Source: CAZPAH01 sp964584495 (GTDB lineage: Bacteria > Krumholzibacteriota > Krumholzibacteriia > Krumholzibacteriales > Krumholzibacteriaceae). Taken from it: DNA of 64,000 bases. Positions 43,875-52,227 of the stretch are shown here, piece after piece (position 1 is the first letter of the stretch; the number at the start of each line of letters is the position of its first letter). The notes below the pieces were generated by a model. That model saw nothing but the letters and a program-made list of their open reading frames with translations. It did not search any database and had not been told where the DNA came from. The position numbers were made by a program, and so were the translations under genes. The stretch is taken from positions 1 to 64,000 of the forward strand of contig CAZPAH010000003.1 of assembly GCA_964584495.1 (NCBI GenBank). Reading direction: 5' to 3'.

Positions 43875-44924
43875 TCAACCTATGAGAGGCTTGTAGATCT
43901 CCATTTTCCTCTTGGCCTCGACGAACGAGTTGTCCTTATCGTAGGCCTGCTTGAAATAGTCGTAAGCCTGCTGGTATTTGTACTGATCCATGTATTTCAG
44001 CCCGAGTGCGTAGAGCTCGGCCGCGCCCATGTCGGTCGTCGCCGATTGGGAAATGGCGACGTCGGTCTCGTCCGTTATGAGGAGATTGAGCTTTCCCGCT
44101 ATATCCAGGACCAGGGCCTTCTCCATCTCGATGAAATTCGGTTTCCCTTCCATGTCGGCCGAGGTTATGATCTCGGAAGTCTCGACCTTGACGACGCGCA
44201 CGACCATCCGCGCGTTATCCTTGTCGAGCTGCGCTATGCTGCCGAAAACCATGAGCTGCGCGCCGAGAAGCTTGCCGACCCTGACGGCGGCCGCCTGATC
44301 GAGCTTTCCCTCCTCGGAAAGCTTCAGCTCCCTGAGGAGGTAGTCCAGCTTGTCCCTTTCCACGACCTTCAGGTCCGAGAACTGGGAGAAATCGTACTCG
44401 AAGAAATCGGCCAGGGCCTTGCTGATATCGCCGAGCTCCTGCTTGTACTTGCCTATCGAGAAGTTATCGAATTCCATTATCGCGATCGTCTGTATGCCCG
44501 GCTCGTCGTCGGACGGGCAGACGAGGACATTCTTCTGCCTGCAGAGTTCGTACCATTTGTCCCTCAGCTCGGTGGGCCATATCTCCCTGGGCAGCTGGAT
44601 GAGGCAGTTGCCGATATTAGATATATCCGTGAGATAGCCGTAAGCTTCCCTTTTGTATTTCTGGCCCTTGGCATACGTGATGATGCTCTTCACCTCGAAA
44701 ATGGCTATGCTGTCGGTGGCGCTGAGATCGTTTCTCTTGATGAGCTCGTCTGTGATCGCCAACCCCTTGTCGAATTCCAGCCCGGTGTAGTAGTCCACCG
44801 CCTGCGCGAGCTTTCCCGATATTTCCGTGCCCGTAGTGTCGGATGCCGATTGCACGGCGCTGAAAGATCCCAGCGCCAAGATGAACAATGCCGCGAAACA
44901 AAGAAAACGATATTCAAGCTTCAT
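43875..44924 (-). CDS. CsgG-like exported protein
   Basis: 349 residues. A signal peptide (FLCFAALFILALGSFSAVQSA) leads to a helical segment, then a CsgG/FlgO-like domain (about 145-290): IAIMEFDNFSIG, LADFFEYDFSQFSDLKVVER, GKLLGAQLMVFGSIAQ and VVRVVKVETSEII. A TPR-like unit (ELYALGLKYMDQYKYQQA) ends the protein. It lacks a lipobox, unlike its neighbour. A gaaggaggg site precedes the ATG. It lies 53 bases downstream of the Ser/Thr kinase and is the first of the exported block; the shared CsgG-like core of the two proteins suggests a hetero-oligomer or tandem duplication. Confidence 0.8.
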   Translation of the reverse strand: MKLEYRFLCFAALFILALGSFSAVQSASDTTGTEISGKLAQAVDYYTGLEFDKGLAITDELIKRNDLSATDSIAIFEVKSIITYAKGQKYKREAYGYLTDISNIGNCLIQLPREIWPTELRDKWYELCRQKNVLVCPSDDEPGIQTIAIMEFDNFSIGKYKQELGDISKALADFFEYDFSQFSDLKVVERDKLDYLLRELKLSEEGKLDQAAAVRVGKLLGAQLMVFGSIAQLDKDNARMVVRVVKVETSEIITSADMEGKPNFIEMEKALVLDIAGKLNLLITDETDVAISQSATTDMGAAELYALGLKYMDQYKYQQAYDYFKQAYDKDNSFVEAKRKMEIYKPLIG

Positions 44925-44977
44925 CGTGCCCTCCTTCTCGTTTTAATCGATGAAAGCAGATACATTAACATTTTAGA

Positions 44978-46363
44978 CTAATTTTGGAAATTGTGCGATA
45001 TTTTTGTTTGCCCGCCGCTTTCGATCAGAATCGTCTCGGAATATTCTACCTCCCTGCCGTCGACCGTCAGGACGATCTTCACAACGTGCCGTCCCGGCGG
45101 AAGATCGAGCGTGTAGGGCGTTTCCTTCCCGCTGTCGGCGCCGTCGATGAATATTCTCGCCCCGCGGGGCCTCGAGCCGACGAGGAGCTGCCCCGGCGAG
45201 GCAGGCTTGGGCTTCGTCTGCTCCTCCTTTACGGGAGCGGTGTCGCGGGCCGGCTGTCTCGCCGGCTGCTGCGTGGTGTTCCGCCTTGCGATCGTGACGT
45301 CCGGCTCCTTTTCCTTCGTATCCGGCGGTTGAGCCGTCGAGGCCGAATTCCGTTCTGTACGGTCCGCCAATGTGTCGACCGCCGCCATGTGGTCCGGCCC
45401 GCCGCGGCGGGGGATCATCTTCCAGGCGACAAGCGCCGCCGCGATTATAACGGCCGAGGCTATCGCGATCGCGGGGAGCCTCGATCCTTTTCGCGGCTTC
45501 TTACGGGGAGCCGATTTTTCGGCGGTCCCGATCTCCACCGTAGCCCCTTTGCATCTTTCGTATATGCTGCTTAGCTGCTCCCTCATCTCGGCGATCGAAG
45601 CGAAACGGTCCTCCGGTTTGCTCTCGATCGCTTTCATGACGGCGCTGTCGATTTGCTTGGTGATCTCCCCGTTCAGGGAGGAAGGGACCGCAGGCGCCTG
45701 GAACATCTTCAGGTCGCGCAGGATGAACTCGTTATCGCCCTTGAAGGGGAGCTCGCCGGTCAGCATCCTGAAGAGGATAGTGCCGACGGCGTAGATGTCG
45801 CATCTCGCGTAATCGAGCCCCTCGCCGCCGCCGAACTGCTCCGGGGCCATGTACTCGGGCGTCCCGGTCGCCGTGCCGACTATAGTGAGCTTCGGATCGG
45901 TCTTTCCCTTCGCGATCCCGAAATCGATTATCTTGAGCTTTCCGCCCTTCGTGAACATGATGTTGTTCGGTTTCATGTCCCGGTGGAATATCTCCTGCTG
46001 GTGGGCCGGCTCGAGCGCAGAGATGATGTCGAGGGCGGTCTTGAGGGCCTCGGGGATCGGCAGTTTCCCCTTCTCCTCCAGTATCTTCTCGAGGGAGGGG
46101 CCGTCTATGTACTCCATCGCGATCACGAACTCGTCACCGTGATTGAAGAAGTGCCTGATCTTGCAGATGTTGGGATTTCTGTCGAGAAGGGCCAGCTTGT
46201 CGGCTTCCTGCTTGAAGCGTTCCGCCAGGCGCGGATCGGAGAGCACTTTCAGGACGACCTTGAGGTTCGGCACGTCCTTGTGGACGGCGAGGTAGACCTT
46301 CGCCATGCCGCCCGAGCCGATATGCTCCAGGATCTTGTAATCTCCGAGATATTGATCAACCAT
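44978..46363 (-). CDS. Ser/Thr protein kinase with PEGA domain (PpkA-like)
   Basis: 461 residues from MVDQYLGDYKIL (ATG 46363; the frame extends to 46453 but earlier codons are low-quality sequence). Kinase domain (about 1-275) with IGSGGMAKV glycine loop, VVLKVLS lysine, HRDMKPNN catalytic loop, IIDFGIAKG and GTPEYMAPEQFGGG; all key residues are present, so it should be active. A membrane helix (AIAIASAVIIAAALVAWKM, about 303-322), a Pro/Lys-rich linker and a PEGA domain (SRPRGARIFIDGADSG, about 395-461) outside the membrane follow. PEGA is typical of surface-sensing lipoproteins and kinases. With the PP2C protein at 13483 it probably forms the phospho-switch of the T6SS locus. Confidence 0.9.
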   Translation of the reverse strand: MVDQYLGDYKILEHIGSGGMAKVYLAVHKDVPNLKVVLKVLSDPRLAERFKQEADKLALLDRNPNICKIRHFFNHGDEFVIAMEYIDGPSLEKILEEKGKLPIPEALKTALDIISALEPAHQQEIFHRDMKPNNIMFTKGGKLKIIDFGIAKGKTDPKLTIVGTATGTPEYMAPEQFGGGEGLDYARCDIYAVGTILFRMLTGELPFKGDNEFILRDLKMFQAPAVPSSLNGEITKQIDSAVMKAIESKPEDRFASIAEMREQLSSIYERCKGATVEIGTAEKSAPRKKPRKGSRLPAIAIASAVIIAAALVAWKMIPRRGGPDHMAAVDTLADRTERNSASTAQPPDTKEKEPDVTIARRNTTQQPARQPARDTAPVKEEQTKPKPASPGQLLVGSRPRGARIFIDGADSGKETPYTLDLPPGRHVVKIVLTVDGREVEYSETILIESGGQTKISHNFQN

Positions 46364-46476
46364 TGAGCGGTTCCCGTTATGGAAACTGAAGTTCCCCGCA
46401 AACGCGGACCCTCCCCGAGCCCGTACGGCGGCGGGCGAGGGGTACAACTGCATGCGGGATCTTTTTATCCCGTCGA

Positions 46477-46505
46477 AATCTACCGCAGAGGCGCGGCCAA
46501 GTCAA
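46477..46505 (-). promoter_or_regulatory. Candidate promoter of the kinase/CsgG-like operon
   Basis: Read on the minus strand: TTGACT (46500-46505), 17-base spacer, TAGATT (46477-46482). This would start transcription near 46470 and leave about 107 bases of leader before the kinase ATG. TTGACT matches the two other T6SS promoters at 14907 and 24761. A CGGGAT/ATCCCG hairpin (around 46454-46472) lies at the transcript start. Between 46364 and 46583 nothing else is visible. Confidence 0.5.
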
Positions 46506-46583
46506 TCCTGAATCTTCCGGCACGCAGGGCCGCCCGGCCTCTGAACGGCCTCGGTCCTTCCAGGGTCGAAGGTTGGATGATCC

Positions 46584-47927
46584 TCAGAACCGCATAGTGA
46601 AGACGGTCTCGACGCCCGGCTTCGACCGGACGGTCAGGTCGCCCCTGTGAAGCCTCATGATCTGCCTCGAGAGGCTCAGTCCTATGCCCGAGCCGTCCTT
46701 CTTCGTGCTGTAGAAGGGGATGAAGACCTTCTCGGCCGCCTCCTCGACGATACCCGGTCCGTTATCGGCTATCCTTATCACCAGGCGGCTTCTCTCGTCG
46801 ATGGCCGCCTCGATCCTGATCGATCCGTCAGGCTTCGATTCGAGCGCCTGGATCGAGTTGAGGACGAGGTTTATCAGCACCTGCTCGATCAGCCTGGGAT
46901 CGGCCGTCATCTCGAGGTTCGAGGGCTCTATCGAGGTGGAGATGGATATATCGGTCTCCTGCGACTGCGCCGAGACGAGCTTGATGATCCTCTCGAAGAG
47001 CTCCGAGACGGGGAAGGTGCTGTATTCCGGCTTCGGTATATGGGTAAGGTCGCGGTAGGTGTCGACGAACTGGAGGAGGTTGTGGCTCCGCTTCTGTATC
47101 GTCTGGAGGGCGCTCCTGATGTCGCCCGCATCGACCGAGGCGGTCTTGCCGGCGGTTACGCCGGGAAGGAGCAGCTCCTCGACGCTCGAGGCGAGGGAGG
47201 CTATCGGCGTCAGGGAGTTCTTTATCTCGTGCGTCAGCACCCTTATCAGGTTCTGCCAGGCGTCCATCTCCTTCTCGTTCAGCTCGCTGCTTATGTTCTG
47301 GATCGAAACGAGGGTCAGCACCCTGCTCCTCTGCCTCAGCTCGGTGGTGTAGATCGAAAGCTGCATCATCTCGCTGTTGACGGAAACCGTCACGAGGTCG
47401 CGCTGCCCGGGAACCGCTCCCCTCAGCCTCTCTAGGAGAACGGGGCTGATCGCGCCCAGCCCCGAGATATTCTTCAGGGATGGAATGTTGAACAGCCTCT
47501 TGACCGCGTTGTTCAGGAGGGCGACCTCTCCGTCGGCGGTGAAGGCTATCATCCCTATGCCGACGTGCTGCACGACCGTCTGGAGGTAACGGAAATTCTC
47601 CTCCTTCTCGAGGCTTATCTCCCTGAACCGGTTGACGACGGAGGTGAATGCCTCGTTGAGCTCGTCGAACGAGATCCCCTTTATTCCGCTGGTGAAGCTC
47701 TGGGAGAAATCGGAGTACTCGATCGATTCGAGAAACCTGGTAAGGTTCCTGTTCGTCTTTTCGCTGAACCTGACGAGGGAGACGATCTGGAAGAGGGCGG
47801 CCAGCCCGAAGAATATCGATGTCGCCGGCATCGAGGAGGATATCAGGAGATAGAGGAAAATGAATATAGTCGCGCTGAGGAGCAGCACGCGGACTGTCAT
47901 CGCTATGCGGAATCTTCTAAAGGCCAT
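46584..47927 (-). CDS. NtrY-like sensor histidine kinase
   Basis: 447 residues. Two N-terminal helices (VLLLSATIFIFLYLLISSS and ATSIFFGLAALFQIVSLV) anchor it. A linker and a PAS domain (about 110-200, VGIGMIAFTADGEVALLNN) precede the kinase core: H-box LTHEIKNSLTPI (HEIKNxLTP as in NtrB/NtrY), N-box NLVLNSIQAL, IADNGPGI and GSGIGLSLSRQ. It overlaps the end of the upstream response regulator gene by 11 bases, so the two are a coupled pair. Output is expected via the NtrC-type protein encoded before it. The signal is unknown; such pairs commonly control efflux pump and envelope genes. Confidence 0.92.
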   Translation of the reverse strand: MAFRRFRIAMTVRVLLLSATIFIFLYLLISSSMPATSIFFGLAALFQIVSLVRFSEKTNRNLTRFLESIEYSDFSQSFTSGIKGISFDELNEAFTSVVNRFREISLEKEENFRYLQTVVQHVGIGMIAFTADGEVALLNNAVKRLFNIPSLKNISGLGAISPVLLERLRGAVPGQRDLVTVSVNSEMMQLSIYTTELRQRSRVLTLVSIQNISSELNEKEMDAWQNLIRVLTHEIKNSLTPIASLASSVEELLLPGVTAGKTASVDAGDIRSALQTIQKRSHNLLQFVDTYRDLTHIPKPEYSTFPVSELFERIIKLVSAQSQETDISISTSIEPSNLEMTADPRLIEQVLINLVLNSIQALESKPDGSIRIEAAIDERSRLVIRIADNGPGIVEEAAEKVFIPFYSTKKDGSGIGLSLSRQIMRLHRGDLTVRSKPGVETVFTMRF

Positions 47928-49299
47928 ATCGTTCCAGCCTGCGGTACAGGGCCGCGCGGCTCAGTCCGAGGCTCCGCGCCGCGAGCGATATATTGCCGTT
48001 GAACCTCGAGAGGGCCTTGCGTATCACGGTTTTTTCCATCTCCTCGAGGTTGAAGCTGTCGGCGTCGGCGCCGCCCTCGCTTTTCGGGGTATGGAAGGGG
48101 AAATCGTCCGGTTGGAGGGTCTGCGAGGAGGTCATTATCACGGCCCGCTCGACCGAGTGCTGGAGCTCCCTCACGTTTCCCGGCCAGTGGTACCTCTTGA
48201 GCTTGTTCAGCGCGGCGGCGCTGATCCGCGAGATCTCCTTCCTGTACTTCTTCCTGTAGATGCCGAGGAAATACTCGGTGAGAAGGGGAAGATCCTCGAT
48301 CCGCTCCCTGAGGGGGGGAAGGGGGATCTCCACCGTGTTTATCCTGTAGAGAAGGTCCTGCCTGAACAGGCCCGATTCGACCATCGAGGGAAGGGAGATG
48401 TTGGTCGCGCAGATAAGCCGTATATCGACCGTCTTCGCCCTGTTCGATCCGACCCTCGTCACCTGCCGGCTCTGGAGCGCCGAGAGGATCTTCGCCTGAA
48501 GGTCGAGTGGGAGGTTGCCGATCTCGTCGAGAAAAAGGGTCCCGCCCGAGGCGATCTCGAAACGCCCGGGACGGTTCTCCTTCGCGTCGGTGAAGGCCCC
48601 CTTCACGTGGCCGAACAGCTCGCTCTCGAAAAGCGTTCCGCTGAGCGCCCCCATGTCGACCCTCACGAAAGGCTCGGCGGCCCGCGGGGAGCCGCGGTGC
48701 ACGGCCCTCGCCACGATCTCCTTGCCGGTGCCGTTCTCTCCCGTTATAAGAACATTGGCGTCGGTGACGGCGACCTTGTCGATGATGGCGAATACCCTGC
48801 GGATCGACTCCGACTCCCCTATGAAATCGTGAAAAGGGAGGTCCATGTCGCGGTTGAGCTGTTTCTGGCGCTCCCTGAGCCCTTCGGTCTCCTTCTTCGA
48901 TCGGCTGAGGGCCATCGCCGCCGATACGGTTGCGAGAAGCTTCTCGTTCTTCCAGGGCTTCACGATGAAATCGGAGGCCCCTTCCTTGATCGACCTAACG
49001 GCGGTCTCGTAGTCGGCGAAAGCGGTTATGAGAATCACGCTCGCAGATGGTGATATGGAGAGTATGCGGTTGAGCCAGAAAAACCCTTCCTGGCCGCTCG
49101 TGACATCCTCGGTGAAGTTCATATCGAGGAGTATCACGTCGAAGGACTCGTTCTTTAGCAGGTCGGGGAGAGCCTCGGGCCTCGTCTCGGTTTGAACGAG
49201 GGCGAAATGCTGCTTGAGAAAGAGGCGGGCGGCGAAGAGAACATCCTCGTCGTCGTCTACTATCAGTATCTTGCCGTACTTTACTGCCATCATATTCAT
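47917..49299 (-). CDS. Sigma-54-dependent response regulator (NtrC family)
   Basis: 460 residues: receiver domain (about 8-130, VDDDEDV, phospho-Asp in VILLDMNFTED, Lys in IVKPWKNE), AAA+ domain (about 150-390; Walker A GENGTGKE, GAFTDA loop for sigma-54 contact, LDEIGNLPLD Walker B) and a Fis-type helix-turn-helix (about 415-460, NISLAARSLGLSRAALYRRL). All elements of an active bacterial enhancer-binding protein are present. It diverges from the FtsX permease operon at 49818, whose upstream region carries sigma-54-like sites, so that operon is the probable target. Starts at 49299, 49293 and 49290 are all possible. Confidence 0.93.
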   Translation of the reverse strand: MNMMAVKYGKILIVDDDEDVLFAARLFLKQHFALVQTETRPEALPDLLKNESFDVILLDMNFTEDVTSGQEGFFWLNRILSISPSASVILITAFADYETAVRSIKEGASDFIVKPWKNEKLLATVSAAMALSRSKKETEGLRERQKQLNRDMDLPFHDFIGESESIRRVFAIIDKVAVTDANVLITGENGTGKEIVARAVHRGSPRAAEPFVRVDMGALSGTLFESELFGHVKGAFTDAKENRPGRFEIASGGTLFLDEIGNLPLDLQAKILSALQSRQVTRVGSNRAKTVDIRLICATNISLPSMVESGLFRQDLLYRINTVEIPLPPLRERIEDLPLLTEYFLGIYRKKYRKEISRISAAALNKLKRYHWPGNVRELQHSVERAVIMTSSQTLQPDDFPFHTPKSEGGADADSFNLEEMEKTVIRKALSRFNGNISLAARSLGLSRAALYRRLERYGL

Positions 49300-49434
49300 C
49301 TACGAAACAAACGGTAATTAGTTACGGGATCGCAAGGAAAAACTGTCCGATTGCGGACGGCGGGTGTGTCGCCGGCGGACAGGGAGAAAGATGGATAAAT
49401 ATTTACCGCCTTGTAATAAAAGAAGATAACCTTA

Positions 49435-49450
49435 TGGCACGGATAATGAA
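49435..49450 (+). promoter_or_regulatory. Weak sigma-54-like promoter element
   Basis: TGGCACG-GATA-ATGAA has a perfect -24 element and correct spacing, but the -12 element (TTGC consensus) is poor. It would drive a transcript containing the hairpin at 49521-49556. Confidence 0.35.
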
Positions 49451-49520
49451 TATGAAATTACCGTTATCGTTGGACGGTGCCCGAGCGACCGGTCGAAGTT
49501 GGAGCGCTCGGAGCCCCATC

Positions 49521-49556
49521 AGGGGAGCGTACATATCTCGGGGCGTACGCTCCCCT
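49521..49556. repeat. Perfect 12-base inverted repeat (hairpin)
   Basis: AGGGGAGCGTAC (49521-49532) and GTACGCTCCCCT (49545-49556) pair perfectly around a 12-base loop. No T-run follows, so it is not a standard terminator. It may be a leader structure, an operator for the NtrC-type regulator, or the end of a short transcript from 49435. Confidence 0.6.
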
Positions 49557-49754
49557 GTAATTTATCTTCATATCGACTGCCGCAGGTCGTTTCCCAGGGG
49601 TCATGGAGATCCTTCATCATCGACTGATATAGCAATACTCACGATCACGTAACATTCATGCTGTCCGTTTTCGAACACTCCTTGTCCTGCAAGCGGACAC
49701 ATAATAGGGGGGGTGTACGCCGCTAACATATAATAATACAAGGTATTAGTGATA

Positions 49755-49770
49755 TGGCACGGGGATTGAT
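49755..49770 (+). promoter_or_regulatory. Sigma-54-like promoter of the FtsX/MacA/LolD-type operon
   Basis: TGGCACG-GGGA-TTGAT matches the sigma-54 consensus TGGCACG-N4-TTGC with the exact 10-base separation of GG and G; only the -12 C is changed to A. It lies 48 bases before the permease ATG at 49818, in the region divergent from a sigma-54 activator gene. Confidence 0.6.
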
Positions 49771-49817
49771 CTATAAATAAGCCGAAGCGTTGTCAAAATC
49801 TCCCGCGGAGGGTGGAA

Positions 49818-52196
49818 ATGTTCGGAAATTACGTGAAGATCGCCTTTAGAAATATGATGAAGCATAAAGGTCATGCTTTTATCAATGTCGCCGGCCTGGC
49901 GATGGGGATGACGGGGTGCATCCTTATCATGCTCTGGGTGGGTGACGAGCTCAGCTATGACGGGTTTCACGAGAATGCGCGGTCAATCTACCGGGTAAAC
50001 AGCTTCGGAACGAAATATTTCATCGACGGCTTCGACGGCACCCCGTTCCCCATGGCGCCTTCGGCGCGCGAGGGGGTGCCGGGCGTTTTGAACGCAACGA
50101 GGCTGATGGAGATCCCGAGGGGTTTCTTCAGGCACGGGGACAACGTTTTCTACGAGAGCGGGGGGCTCCTGGTCGACAACGGCTTTCTCGATATCCTCTC
50201 CTTCCCGCTGCTTATGGGGAGCAAGGAGACGGCATTCTCGAATCCCCGGAGTATCCTGATAAGCGAATCGATGGCGGCCAGGTATTTCGGTGAGGAAAAT
50301 CCGATCGGCGGGACGATCGAGACGGAGTGGTTCGAGGGGATCGTCTCGGGGGTGCTGCGCGATGTGCCGCGGAATTCCACCATCAGGTTCGATTTTCTCG
50401 CCTCCTTCGACGTCCTGAAGGAGCTGGGTTTCCCCGAGCCGGGCTGGGGGGCGTTCAACTATTCAACGCTTCTCCTGCTCGAAGATAGTGCCGACGCGGG
50501 CCATGTAGGGGAGATGATCACCACGATCGCGAAGGTCAACCACTGCCCCCAGGTGGCCGACGGATGCCGGTTCCAGCTGAGCCCGCTCGGCGGGTACCAC
50601 CTCGACGGGCTCGCGACGAAACAGCGGGTCTACACGGAGGCGGGGAGCATGACCCTCGTCTATTCATTCTCGGCGATCGCCGTTTTCGTTCTTCTCGTCG
50701 CCTGCATGAATTTCATGAACCTCTCGACGGCGCGTTCGATGAACAGGGCCAAGGAGATAGGCTTGAGAAAGGTCACCGGCGCCCGCAGGATCAATATCAT
50801 CCGTCAGTTCCTGGGCGAATCGATCGCCTTCTCCTTCCTCGCTCTCGTGACGGCCCTGGCCCTGGTGGAGCTTCTGCTTCCATATTTCAACGAGCTCTGC
50901 GGCAAGAGCATCGTTTTGAACTTGTACGATGGAAGGATCTTCCCACTGCTTATAGGGATCGCCCTAGTAACGGGGCTTCTCGCGGTGAGCTATCCGGCCC
51001 TTCATCTTTCCTCCTTCCGGCCTATCGACGCGATAAGAGGGTTCTCCGGAAAGGGCGCAAGGGGGGCGGGATTTCGCAGGGTCCTCGTCGTGATGCAGTT
51101 TTCGATCACGATCCTGCTTATTATCACGACCCTGGTGATATACAAGCAGCTCGATTTCATAAAGAAGAAGAAGCTGGGATTCGATAAGGAAAACGTGGTT
51201 TTCGTGCCGTTGAAGGGAGGGATCGCCGGCAGCTACGATGCGGTCAAGGAGAGCCTGCTGGCCTCCCCCGGGATAGTGTCCGTCTCCGCCCAGAACGTTC
51301 TGAACGCTCAGATGTGCTTTCGAAGCACCGACTACGATTGGGAGGGCAGGCCGGCGGAGGTGACGCAGGATATGCTGATCTCGTACGTCGATTTCGATTT
51401 CTTCGAAACGATGGGCCTGGAGATCAAGGAGGGGAGGGCCTTCTCTCCGGAATTCTCATCGGAAGAATTATCGTATATCGTAAACGAGGAGGCGGTGAGG
51501 GCGATGAAGCTCGATTCGCCGGTCGGCAAGCGGTTCAGCTACAACGGCAGGGAGGGAACTATCGTGGGAGTGACTAAAGACGCCCACTTCCGTTCGCTTC
51601 ACGCGAAGATCGAGCCGCAAGTCTTCTGTCTTATGACCGATATGACGGGGGCGAGCTCCTGGGGGGTCGTGCTGATCAGGATCGACGGAGGGAACGTTCC
51701 GGCGGCGCTGTCGAGCGTGCGCGGCGTTTGGGAACGGTTCTACCCGGCCGCCCCCTTCGAGTACCATTTCCTCGACGATACGTACAGGGGCCTTTACTCG
51801 ACCGAAGAGAAAACGGAAAAGATAATAGACAGCTTCACGGCGTTCGCCCTGCTGATCTCCTGCCTTGGGCTGTTAGGGCTGGCCGCGTTCATATCCCAGA
51901 AACGGACCAAGGAGATAGGGATCAGGAAGGTGCTTGGAGCCTCCGTCGCCGGCATAGTGATGCTTCTGTCGAAGGATTTCGTCAAATGCGTGCTCGTAGC
52001 GAACCTTATCGCCTGGCCCGCCGGGTATTTTGTGGCCGACAGGATGTTGAGGGCCTACGCGTACAGGGTGGACCTCGGACCCGAGATCTTCATCGCAGCC
52101 GGCGCGGCAGCCCTGGCGGTCGCCCTTCTGACGGTAGGCTACCAGGCCGTGGTCGCGGCCCTGGGCAATCCGTCGGAAACGCTCAGGTACGAGTAG
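49818..52196 (+). CDS. FtsX/MacB-type ABC transporter permease
   Basis: 792 residues with two MacB-core/FtsX units, paralogous to the permeases at 429 and 8435. First helix FINVAGLAMGMTGCILIML (about 20-40); coupling-loop signatures KEIGLRKVTGARR and KEIGIRKVLGAS; C-terminus YQAVVAALGNPSETLRYE. The GTG at 49812 is possible, but the ATG at 49818 follows a ggagggtgg site and matches the start of the other copies (MFGNFFK versus MFGNYVK). It heads an operon with an adaptor and two ATPases and has a sigma-54-like promoter. Together they form a MacAB-like tripartite exporter or a LolCDE-like extractor; substrate unknown. Confidence 0.88.
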   Translation: MFGNYVKIAFRNMMKHKGHAFINVAGLAMGMTGCILIMLWVGDELSYDGFHENARSIYRVNSFGTKYFIDGFDGTPFPMAPSAREGVPGVLNATRLMEIPRGFFRHGDNVFYESGGLLVDNGFLDILSFPLLMGSKETAFSNPRSILISESMAARYFGEENPIGGTIETEWFEGIVSGVLRDVPRNSTIRFDFLASFDVLKELGFPEPGWGAFNYSTLLLLEDSADAGHVGEMITTIAKVNHCPQVADGCRFQLSPLGGYHLDGLATKQRVYTEAGSMTLVYSFSAIAVFVLLVACMNFMNLSTARSMNRAKEIGLRKVTGARRINIIRQFLGESIAFSFLALVTALALVELLLPYFNELCGKSIVLNLYDGRIFPLLIGIALVTGLLAVSYPALHLSSFRPIDAIRGFSGKGARGAGFRRVLVVMQFSITILLIITTLVIYKQLDFIKKKKLGFDKENVVFVPLKGGIAGSYDAVKESLLASPGIVSVSAQNVLNAQMCFRSTDYDWEGRPAEVTQDMLISYVDFDFFETMGLEIKEGRAFSPEFSSEELSYIVNEEAVRAMKLDSPVGKRFSYNGREGTIVGVTKDAHFRSLHAKIEPQVFCLMTDMTGASSWGVVLIRIDGGNVPAALSSVRGVWERFYPAAPFEYHFLDDTYRGLYSTEEKTEKIIDSFTAFALLISCLGLLGLAAFISQKRTKEIGIRKVLGASVAGIVMLLSKDFVKCVLVANLIAWPAGYFVADRMLRAYAYRVDLGPEIFIAAGAAALAVALLTVGYQAVVAALGNPSETLRYE

Positions 52197-52227
52197 CGGG
52201 ATCATATCGAACAATAGGAGAATCGTT

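Larger units (their letters stand above)
49300..49817. other. Divergent regulatory region without confident genes
   Basis: 518 bases between the NtrC-type regulator and the FtsX permease. It holds two sigma-54-like sites (49435 and 49755) and a strong hairpin (49521-49556), listed separately. A 72-codon frame at 49434-49652 shows no homology features and starts inside the first promoter element, so I do not call it. Enhancer sites of the regulator are expected here but not identifiable without a motif. Confidence 0.6.

Noticed and set aside
13483..46363. Extracellular contractile injection system (phage-tail-like, eCIS) instead of T6SS
   Set aside because: ClpV, TssK and TssF/TssG with a TssB/TssC sheath are T6SS hallmarks, and the membrane proteins after tssK argue for an anchored machine. 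LysM and PAAR proteins alone would fit eCIS.
49434..49652. 72-codon frame in the divergent regulatory region
   Set aside because: It starts within the -24 element of a sigma-54-like site, has no ribosome site and no protein-like composition.
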